DNA from: Vanilla planifolia
Taxonomy: Eukaryota; Streptophyta; Magnoliopsida; Asparagales; Orchidaceae
NCBI GenBank assembly: GCA_023846275.1
Contig: CM043870.1
Coordinates: 6,509,527-6,573,526 of the forward strand
DNA length: 64,000 bases
Direction of reading: 5' to 3'
The translations under genes were made by a program, and so were the position numbers. The number at the start of each line of letters is the position of its first letter. The stretch's first letter is position 1. The notes beneath the pieces are model-generated. The model saw only the letters and a program-made list of their open reading frames with translations, ran no database searches and was not told where the DNA came from. Of this stretch, positions 54,216-64,000 are shown piece after piece.

Positions 54216-57200
54216 GAGATTAGGCTATACAATATGAAGTTGAGAATAATGGATTTCAATTAATTTTTCAAAGTTTTTTGGATTGTTTGGAATAACTTTT
54301 GGTATGTGCTTTTTTATAAAAAGTTGTAGTTTTGTAAAATGAGGAGAAATAAAAAGCAAAAAAAAAAATAAGTGCATCAATTTCCTTAAGTTGAAAATAT
54401 AATATGAGCAATTATTAACAAAATGCATTAGAAATTATGTATGAAATGAAAAGAGAAGATAAAGGAAAGGGAAAGAGCTTGGAAGAAACCTCTCAAAGTC
54501 ATCAGGTACGTAAACTAAATAAATATGATGTAAGTAGTTAATGAAGAAGCAAAATAAAAAAAGAAAATTTATCGCACTTTATCGATTTCCCCGAGAAATA
54601 TCTTCATGCTAGAATAGAAAAGAGGAAGTGTGATCTAGTGTAGATTTGGCATCATCCATCGAGCAGCATTATAAGGAGCTCTCTTCTATCCAACTAAGGG
54701 GGCAAGAAAGAGAGAGCTTCTCCATCAACGACATCTTCTTTAAGAGATTGTCCAAAGACCTCTTCGTTTTGGTCAAAGTCCTTTGCTCTTGCCTTTAGAG
54801 ATCATTCACAATCCAAGATGCACCTGATTGAAGTCTGGAAACTTTGCTTCTACTACTTCCAAGCTTACCTTCTCAAAAACCTTTGCTTCTTCTTTCAGCT
54901 TCATTTCTCCTCTATTATCAGAGTGACACTTACGTTTCCACTACTTCACAGCCCTTGGAATTGCTTCTTATTCTCCTTTTTCTCTAAAACACGCCACCCA
55001 CACCTCCAACCCAAATAATCTCAAACGTTTTAGAAACATGCACCGCTAGCCAAATATGTTTAAGATGCACTAAATCGAGACAATCACGGGCTGACCCTGT
55101 CGACCAGCGCAAACCCACTTTAACTTGCATCGACCTATGAAAACCAGTGTTGATTGTGTCGACTCTCTCCAACCAACTTTAACCCACGTTGACCCACTTT
55201 GATGCACGTCAATCTACTCCGAATATGCCAACCCACAACAACCTGATCCGACTTGCACTGACCAATGCAGCACCCACAGTGCTTGGTCATGCCAACTGTG
55301 CACTTTTATGCATGTCAGCAAGTGCCCATTCAGGTTTAGCTGAGCCACCTCAAAATTGATTGAGTTGCTTTCACCCTAACTATAGTCGGCACTTAAAAAT
55401 GGGTGATCGTGACATGACAGAAGCCTTGTCCTCATTGGCATAAAATGTTGGCAATGTTAAGCGGTGGTTCCATGATAGTTAAGATAGACATAAACCTTAT
55501 CGTTATAGGTAAAGGCTCTGTCATTATCATGCATTATTTAGCTATTTTTTTTTACTATTAATTACTTATTTGTATCTTTCGTATTATTTTTATATTAGTG
55601 AGTAGTTTTCTTATTGAACATATTATATTCATTCTCTATTTATATTATATACTAAAATATAGACATTCACAAAGCCAAGGTTCCTAGATAGATTAAGATC
55701 TTAAGAGTGTTGTGAGAACAATTTGTATTTTGTTGACAAATATTGTATTAGTACTTTTGTTACATATTTTCTTATTGTATAACAACTTGAATATTATGTG
55801 TTGCTTTTTAATTTGTTATGTTAGTAAAAATGTTTGTATTTGAGGTGTTTCTTTGTCACCCTCACTCATTTTTATTGTCTTTTGTATTTTGTTACTTACT
55901 CTATGTTATCTGAATAAATTTGTTTTTAGATATATTTTATTATTATTATTATTCTAAATGATTAGCATATTATTCTATATTTATTGATTCAGCATTTCAT
56001 TATTGACACCACCCAAAAAAATTGATAATTTTTTTCTAATGATCTAAACCTCCATATTTTTTTAAAATTAATCTCTAGAGTCTACTCCACTTAGTATTAA
56101 ACCAACTTTTGAATGAGAGATAAAGGATATATACGATTAACTTGTCTAACCTTCTATACAATTAGACCACTTGATATTTTGATTTTTTGATTTTTAAGGA
56201 CACAAAAAGATTAGTATTAAGTCTAATGAAGATACACTTGGAGCACAACTTTGTAGGATTGAATTTCTCTTGGTGGATTAGACTAATGTAGGATAGGCTA
56301 TATCATGAGAATGATGCTACTAATCTGGTGGATCTTATATATGGTATTTTATAATTCAGTATATTTCTATTTTATTTGAGTTATAATGAGATAAATATAA
56401 AAATCATGATATTTTTATCTTTTTTTATATATTTACTAATTTTTATATTATTTTATTAGGTAGGAGTATTTTCATCATTTTATCTCATGTCAAAATTAAT
56501 CTTTCTATCTCCATAAATATGATGTCATAGAATAAAAAAGATTGAATGCTTTGGTCCCCCATAGTAAAATTTTGTCTATGTTAAGTTGCTTCTTTTTAGA
56601 TATCCTATCTTGGCATCAAAAAATCCAATAAAAGATTTTGTTAAAATGAATTCTAAAAATCTAATGAAACAAGACAATTTATGCTTAATACCTTCATCAA
56701 AATGGAACAATTTGTCCTTATCTCATGCTTGTGTACCAATATGTTGAGTAATTTTTTGATAAAAAAAAGAAGCAAGACAACTAAAAGAATAAAAGACACT
56801 TATAAAGAAAGAGTGAGTGTTAAGAGAAATTAAGAGTCACACATTGACATAGAACTTGAAACCACTCTTTCTTCTCCAAGCTCGTAGATAGAGAGAGTGG
56901 TACACATTCCTCTTATTTCTCATCAACACAATGGCTACAAAAGCTTAGCATATTCAATCCCTTTCTTTTGAGGTGGTCTCAAAATGTAAAAATAATAGAA
57001 TAAAGGCAACTAATATGATAAACACAAACGAGGTTGTGGGAGAGCAATACAAGCATCGCGCTGTTAGGCGAAACGGTGGAGTGAAATAGAACACGAAACT
57101 GTGAGCTCCTAAGCAGTGGGAGGAATGTTAACATTCTTCTTGAAGAATGCATATAAAGCCTATGATAATAGGAATATAAAATGCATGAATCTGAACTTAT

Positions 57201-58310
57201 TAACTAAAATGTTGATAAAAAATCTCAAATGAACCAAAATTGTCAATGAGTATTCCTTTACGACTAAATTTCGTTTGAATGAAGTACAAAAAAAAAGAGA
57301 GAAACATGAGTGGAAATATAGAAAGAGATGAAGATTAAATGCAATGTTTTATTTGGTAAATATGATAATATAAATAATTTGGTAAATAAGATTAAAACCA
57401 TTTCTTTTAAACAAAAAAAAGAGAGATAATTGGGCAACTCCCAAGTTGACATTTGTTTCAAAAGCATTGTTCAAATCCAAATAAAAGACAAATACTAGAT
57501 TGTCTTCAAAGCAAAAGACCAAAAGTTAACATCATGAGTATGACAAACAACTAAGTGTTCCTTGACCTTAAAAGTAATGTGTCGTCGATCCAAGACCACA
57601 AGAAGACATCAATTGGGATAGCAATAAAGGTTGATCTTGTGTGGACTCATTACATCACAAAGGAAAGGGTCCACCTCCATGAACATAGTAATCAATAGTG
57701 AAACACACAACATCACACTAGTATGTATGAACAATAGCTTCTTTTTCAAAACTTTCTTACTCGTGATAAAAATTATCAAAACAAAATTTATTAGTAGATA
57801 ATTTTCTAAAAACTATAATTCATAATAAATTTGACTCACCCAAAAAAAAAAACCAAACCTATTAAAAAAATCATATCTCAATATTTCACTCAAGGGATTG
57901 ACACATTTATGCCCAAATACAAATCCAACACCTAAATTATAGTCCTACTGCAGATGAAATCAAGCATGGGACAATAAATAAAACATCAATCAGCATTAAA
58001 TCAAATTAGAGAATAAAGGATGAATACTTCTGTATCAAAATATGCTCTCTATTTTGTGTACCCTATGATCAAATCTAAGCAATTTCAGGAAGAGTTAAAC
58101 TTCAACAAGCTTTACAAAAGAATGAGTTGTATACTCAACACATTCATTAAATGCACAGTATGAGCATCACTTCTGAAATGGTAGCAAAAGCTTGGAAGAA
58201 AGCTGAACTTTCTCATTTCCCATTTGATCACATGAAGGTTGCAAGCTTTTTGCATATCTACAGCCCTAAAAGAATCACTGCAACCATTGGTCAGTGAACA
58301 AATTGAAGTG
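54216..58310. other. Intergenic sequence downstream of the ILR1-like gene
   Basis: No gene recognised. At 55080-55260 a GC-richer patch repeats 'aacccacttt' and 'acgttgacc'-like words irregularly. 55560-57500 is AT-rich with A-runs. Confidence 0.5.
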
Positions 58311-61300
58311 CTAAACTGCCTCAGCAAGATATCTTTCTGCAATGGAGGCATGAACTGCAGCACCAACAGGTAGTGCATCTTCGTCGATCATGAAGTATGG
58401 AGAATGACCTGTATGAATGGATCCCAAGGTTTCGTTTCGAATGCCTATGTAGAAGAAGGCAGCGGGGACGATCTCCGAGTAAAAGGAGAAGTCTTCTGCA
58501 CCCATCACCGGGTGAACAACCCTGTAGCTCTTCGAACCCAAAAGGCTGATGGCTGTGTTTTTAACGTGCTCGTACATTTTGTTGTCATTAACCATCGGTG
58601 GATAGAACCTCTCGTTCTCAAAGAAGTCTACTGAGGCACTGCATCTATAAACCCTGGACTGCATTACAATGACCTGTAGCATCAGAATTCAGATGATAGT
58701 TAGGTACTCTAGGTTCTATTTGATGACAATTTTTGCAGTTGAAAAAGAGTTTTTCAAAAATATCCTTGAAAGGTAGTTCTCTATGATAGTATTTAATGTG
58801 AGAGGCCAGTAATTGTAAAAATTGTTTGATTGGCTATTAGTATTTTTGATGTTAAGAAGACAAAAACACTTTTTATAAGCAGTAAATTAACAAAGTTTTG
58901 TAAGGCAGCCAAGATAACACTCACCTCCTCTATTCTTTGCCGGAGTTTATGAAAGCTGGCATTTAAGAAAGCCCTGAAAGTTCCACCAAGAATGATGGAA
59001 TTGGGAACCATGTTCAGATTGTTCCTTCCAGTAACTGTTGCTACTGTGACAACCTGATAAGAAAAATAATTGAAGTAAATATAAAACATTGCTTAAATAG
59101 GCAGAATCTCTATGGTGTTCAATAAGGAAGTATTCAACCATCTTACATATCTTAACTAATTTACTTGAGAAGCAAAGAATCACAAGGTGACAACCCAACT
59201 TTATAACTAAGAAAAAAAATGGAGAAAGGAGGGCACCCTCCTAAATGTAGGAAACCTCTACAACTCGTTCTTGTATGTTACTTGTTTTATTTTTCCTTCC
59301 TAATGGTTGAAGAGGAAGAAGAAGAATGTAATATTTTCTATCATTCATAGTGGAGCTCGCCCCATCATCCCTCATGGTTTTTTCTTGAATTGATATTTTT
59401 CACATAAATCTTTTTGTTTTATTATTTTTTATTTATTTTTGGCTCTGCTTTCTCTAGCTTTTTTCACTATTTTCAAGTATCTGAAATCTTCATGTCACTT
59501 CTAGTTTTCAATCCTTCCAACCATTTTTGGACTGCATGGTACAAATGTTGCTATGTTAACTAGCTAAAGAGTATAGAGCTTGCTTCCTGTACTGTCATAC
59601 TAGAAGCTGTAAGTTTCCCATACGAAGAAGGGTAATGTTAGATTGGCTTTGCTAGACTATGGATAGCACACACTATGCTTGCATTTAGAAAATCATGTAA
59701 AATTTCAAATATTTTTGTATTGAAAAGAGAGAAAATAGACACAAATTAGATTAGGTTCTAAAGAACAGTAATAAAATGGCATCTGGAAGTAAAATAGTAA
59801 TCAAATTTCAGTACATATTGCAAAGACTGGATCTAACCTGTGAGTCTAGAGGACTAGCTTCGCGGGAGACTATATTCTGCAAGCTAATTATCGCAGCCGA
59901 GGCTGCTAAAATTGGGTCGACTGAATGGCGTGGATTGCTCGATGAACCTAATGTACTCTTTATCTCTGCCTTGAAGAAGCCACATCCAGCAAGCAAAGGA
60001 CCAGCTTTCGAGCCAATGACAGATGTAGGATATTCATGAGATACATGAACAGCAAATATAGCCTCCACATCCTTTAGTGCACCATCTTCAATCATTCTCT
60101 TAGCACCGTTTCCTGCTTCCTCAGCAGGCTGAAAGAGCAACTTAACAGTACCCTGTTGTGTTTGAGATGCAGAGGTAAAAGGTGAGATAAGAATATGAAA
60201 ACACTTATTTTTAACCAAATATTATGTATGTTGTGTTTGTTGTGCTAATTAAGGAGACAAAGCAAATGCATTGCTACATGAAAAACATTTTCTTTAACCA
60301 TACTAGTATGCAATTTATGTGTGGTTCATTTCTAAAAATGAGGTTTTGGGACAGTGTAACAGCTATCTTAAAGATTGATTGCACTATTAATACCATTGTA
60401 TTGATTTTTCAACATAAGAAAAATGCCATTATAGCATACATTCTTGGTATAAAGCCCCAATCCTATAGTGAATATAATGTAGGGTCAACTAGAAAGATTG
60501 AGTGTTAGGATCTAATGATTTTATGATATTGTGTTAGCCAACTTAACTTCTGCTAAAGAAGTTTGCACCAAATAGGGATCTAATATTAACCTAATAAATT
60601 CAAATATAGACATTCAAAAACTCAAAAGCTTAAACTTATAAATAAAAACCAAATTAATTATATATTATAAATCCAATATTAAGCTCAACTTATAATGTAG
60701 GATTAAACCTAATTGCAATTGTGCTCAGAGATTTCTATAAACTACATGATTATCATCTTTGACAAACTTGATGTCCTTGTTTACAACATAAATAGCTTAA
60801 TGTAACATAAGCTTCTATCTGGAAACATGTTCAAGATTAACTTTTTTTTAATATTAGGGCACAATGAATATTGTATTGATACCCTATAAATAAATTCTTG
60901 ATGAAAATGAAGTTTATAGCTTTCGAAAGAAAGAAAAAAGTTAATGCAAAAATTGTCTAATCCGAAATCCAAAAACCGGAAAAACAAAGAATTTCTCATC
61001 ACAAATTTATCATGATATCTATGTTTCACTAGGGCATCAAGTGCATAACTGAGTTTCAAATTGAAGGAAATAGAAAGAACATGTATTTGAATGGTAGACC
61101 TTATTGAACATTACATAAAAAATAAACTAAGGTTTACATGCCAAATACCTATTTCGACTACTATTGTTTTAAGCTTCTTTATGAAGAGCAAAAGGAAGTA
61201 TATAAGAGAACAAATCAAAAAATTATAAAAACTATTTGAAGCACTTCTTGTGCTCTGTTGTTGAAAATAGGCTATTGGGTCAAAATAAAAACACTCAGCT

Positions 61301-62612
61301 TGAACAAAAGAGTAACATAACACCAATAATCATAAACTGTATTCTTTTTTTTTTCATAGAACACATGATTAATATATGAATTCTTTAGCTCAATTTAAAA
61401 TATAGCAAAAATAATTACCTTTAAATGATGTTCACGAGCCTTTAAAATCTTTGCAGCCCCAAGAAGCATAGCCACATGTGCATCATGTCCACAAGCATGC
61501 ATTTTTCCAGGGCGCTTGCTCTTGAATTTCCACTCTACAGCTTCCTGAAGTTCAAATAAAGACTAAATGAGCAAAGGTATAAAATAAAGTAATATGCTAG
61601 CCTAAAAGGATGTTAGCATCACAAATTGCAAATGGTTATAAAAATGAGACACAGATGCATCAATAGATTAAATAGAGATGAAGCAAAAGCTTATTGAGTT
61701 GAAGGTCATATATCAACTTGTATGCTGCCAAATGAACAAAAGTTAATATGGACAGATTTTATTTAAAAGATCAAGAAAGACTTCCAGAGGATTGAATTTG
61801 ATTTATAATTTAGGTAGCATAAAGAAGCTTTTCAAGAAATGATCAATTGCTCCAAAGACAAGCATGGCGTATGAGCACAAAGAAAGATTAACAAACGCCT
61901 GATCAAAGCCAGTATCTTAAACCTGAAAATTATCTTTAAGGAACAACACTTTTCTTTGGAGAAGCTACTTAGCTAATAAAACTTCAGAACTAAGCTCAAC
62001 AGCCCACACAAAGGAGCACATCACAATTGGAAGTGAGGAAAGACTGATCTAAATAAGAACAATTAAGGAGCAACAAATCACCAAACACACACACGGACCA
62101 AAAAATTCCTGTAAGCTTTCAAGTAGGGAGGAAAAGAAGACCTGAATCGGAAGGGCATCCATGTCAGCCCTAAGGGCCACAACAGGTGCACCTCCGGTCC
62201 CAATGGTGGCCACGATCCCCGTCTTCGCAAAGGGGAAACGATACGCCACCTCCATTTCATCAAGCTCCTCCATGATCAATCTCCCAGTCTCCACCTCCTC
62301 GTAAGCCAGTTCAGGATTCTGGTGGATCCTCCGCCGAATCCCCTTCACCCACTGCACCGCCTCCGGCCTCCTCGCGAGCCGCAGTATCTCTTCCTTCCAC
62401 TCCTCCTCCCCAGTCCTCGGCAACGAGATCCGGCTCCCATTCGCCTCCCCCACCGGCCTCACCGTCGTCGTGGCAGGGTGCGATACCTCAAAAACCTCCC
62501 CGCGAAGAAACTGGTTCACGTCCAATCCCCCCGCTCCCGTTCGACATGTGAGTACAAGCATAAGCAACAGCAACAGCAAAACCAAAACTTCACTTCCCAA
62601 CTGGCACGCCAT
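58311..62612 (-). CDS. IAA-amino acid hydrolase ILR1-like (M20 amidohydrolase)
   Basis: Metal-dependent amidohydrolase that releases free hormone (auxin or jasmonate) from amino-acid conjugates, probably in the ER lumen. Exons: 62612-62142, 61544-61419, 60152-59838, 59053-58925 and 58673-58311 (stop TAG); phase-0 GT-AG junctions; 157+42+105+43+120 = 467 residues, normal for the family. A signal peptide has a long Leu/Val core (residues 9-23). Motifs in order: [18 protein letters not shown] (Cys and His metal ligands), [29 protein letters not shown] and HTGHSPYF. All expected metal-site residues are present. The lid-domain loop reads [17 protein letters not shown] instead of the usual GxGGHAxxP. 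The C-terminus is RYLAEAV with no KDEL-type signal. An in-frame upstream ATG at 62702 would add 30 residues; ATG 62612 (CCCATGG) has better context and exposes the signal peptide. The wording suggests the ILL6-like branch, which I cannot confirm. Confidence 0.94.
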
Positions 62613-62852
62613 GGGATGCCGCAGGAGCAACGGGCGACGAAGGACAGAACAATAGGATAAAGGTCGAGGATAAAACAATCCTGATCCCTCTTTGTGCGGC
62701 ATTTAATTCGTGATAATAAGGGGATCCTTTCTCCAGCAACGTGTGGATAACAAGAGCCGTGCAGAAGAAACGGGCACGAGTCTTCAAAAGGAAAGATAGC
62801 AGTGGATGGGGCCCGTCGGCGACTTCAATCGTCGCCGGCCGGAGTTTGACAC

Positions 62853-62858
62853 CACGTG
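62853..62858. promoter_or_regulatory. G-box CACGTG upstream of the ILR1-like gene
   Basis: Perfect palindrome within CCACGTGG, about 240 bp upstream of the ATG at 62612. G-boxes are bound by bHLH (MYC, PIF) and bZIP (ABF) factors. Confidence 0.6.
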
Positions 62859-62907
62859 GGTGGGACGGTAATGGTCTGCACCGATGTTTTTTTTGACTCT
62901 AAAAAAA

Positions 62908-62913
62908 CACGTG
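62908..62913. promoter_or_regulatory. G-box CACGTG, second copy
   Basis: Within ACACGTGT, preceded by seven A's, about 295 bp upstream of the ILR1-like ATG. Confidence 0.6.
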
Positions 62914-62939
62914 TTTCATTTGTTAAATACCTTAATATT

Positions 62940-64000
62940 TTAATTTAATTGAAATATTTAATTCCAAAATAAATAACATTGCGTGCCTTTTTGAATGGAT
63001 TATAATTATTTATTTTTGTGTATAATTCATTATTACAATTGCTGACGAAGGATTTTTTTAATTATTTATTCTTTCGGCACATGTCAAATTGGATTTGGTG
63101 GCCTTGGATTGGACGCATCTTTAGAAAAATAAAAAAACACGTGTTGTTTTTTTTCAAACGTGTCATTGTTGCTTCGGATCTATAAAAAATTATGCCTTTC
63201 TTATCCAAATTTACGGCAGCAAAAAATATAATAAAATTTTATGTGTTACATATGATTACAAATAATTATACAACTCATGCATATTTTAATTATTATGGTA
63301 ATCATGCACAAATTAAATAACATTATAAAAATATTTCAAATAATAAAATTCAATATTAATAGTTTGTTTGTTTTAACTAACACTTTGGTATTTAACTGTT
63401 GAGAAATATGTTTTTGTTTTCTTTTATGCTTGATAAAATTATAATACGTGGGTCATGTTATGTAACCACTTTTTTAGCAAAATTGCAAGATATAACAAAG
63501 ATGATTACGAGTGCTCAACTCTAGTTGATCTGTTTATAAAATGACATTTGATTCCTCTTTGAAAAGGACATGATGACAACCCATAGTGTGAATCTTAAGA
63601 AAACTTATACAATTGTTATTATAACATTGGGGGGATTTTCTATATAAGATTATAATCAATCTCAACTTATTGAATTTTCTTTAAGAAGCAATTAGTATAA
63701 TTTTTTTTGTTGTTCATGTAATTTTCACAATAAATTCTAATGTTCATAATTCTTGTTATCACGCCATATTTTCTCTTTTGTCTATGATTTTGTTTTGTGA
63801 AATTTGGTATAATTGTTTAATTTTTTCTTTTAATGTAAAAAAGACTTAGTTAATTTCTTCATTTAGTTGGTGCTTTTCAAATGGGTTAGTTGCTTAGTTG
63901 GTGTGGCAAATCTTCAAATTTTTCAAGGATTTATAAAGTTGAGTTAAGGTAAAAAGCAACTTGCTAAAATCGCACTGCTCAACTTCTATATATGAGTGCA
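62940..64000. other. Upstream flank of the ILR1-like gene, no further gene
   Basis: AT-rich apart from the G-box elements noted separately. No coding block was recognised to the window end. Confidence 0.5.
63138..63143. promoter_or_regulatory. G-box CACGTG, third copy, with nearby ACGTGTC
   Basis: Within ACACGTGT, again preceded by an A7 run as in the second copy. An ACGTGTC (ABRE-type) element follows at 63158-63164. It lies about 525 bp upstream of the ILR1-like ATG. Confidence 0.55.

Noticed and set aside
62322..62660. Plus-strand Pro/Arg-rich frame of 112 codons
   Set aside because: Antisense of the GC-rich exon 1 of the ILR1-like gene.

Overview
The window looks like a nuclear chromosome segment of a flowering plant. 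It is strongly AT-rich, most of it is decayed retrotransposon and simple-repeat sequence, and the few real genes are split by GT-AG introns. The two well-preserved genes have GC-rich first exons and AT-richer later exons, a gradient typical of monocots, so a monocot is likely; I cannot name the species.

Layout. 1-9.7 kb is intergenic sequence with short tandem duplications and microsatellites. At 9.68-13.35 kb (+) lies the pol region of a dead Ty3/gypsy element, with primer-binding site, reverse transcriptase, RNase H and integrase remnants, all full of stops. Immediately after it, at 13.80-16.05 kb (+), are the last four recognisable exons of a PP2C-type protein phosphatase; its N-terminal half is not visible upstream. 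At 16.90-21.43 kb (+) is a complete three-exon gene for a plastid thioredoxin-like protein (thioredoxin-like 4 type, active site CGSC) with a 3.8-kb first intron. From 32.1 down to 23.2 kb (-) are three scattered, damaged exons of a glycoprotein 3-alpha-L-fucosyltransferase: a pseudogene with a frameshift, a large deletion and a repeat-filled intron. 33.5-39 kb holds LTR fragments of at least two families. 39.8-58.3 kb is a long AT-rich desert with a (TA)72 microsatellite, a second Ty3/gypsy pol remnant (47.8-48.9 kb, +), a 486-bp tandem duplication and several decayed repeat arrays. At 62.61-58.31 kb (-) is a complete five-exon M20-family amidohydrolase of the ILR1-like type (auxin/jasmonate amino-acid-conjugate hydrolase) with an ER signal peptide and a G-box-rich upstream region.

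The genes do not form a pathway; they are neighbours in a repeat-rich region. Two look functional (thioredoxin-like and ILR1-like), one is incomplete as seen (PP2C) and one is a pseudogene (fucosyltransferase). I found no tRNA, rRNA, CRISPR or gene-cluster system, and nothing I would call a new biological system. The most interesting observations concern how genes and elements are breaking down, plus the unusual loop and promoter of the ILR1-like gene.
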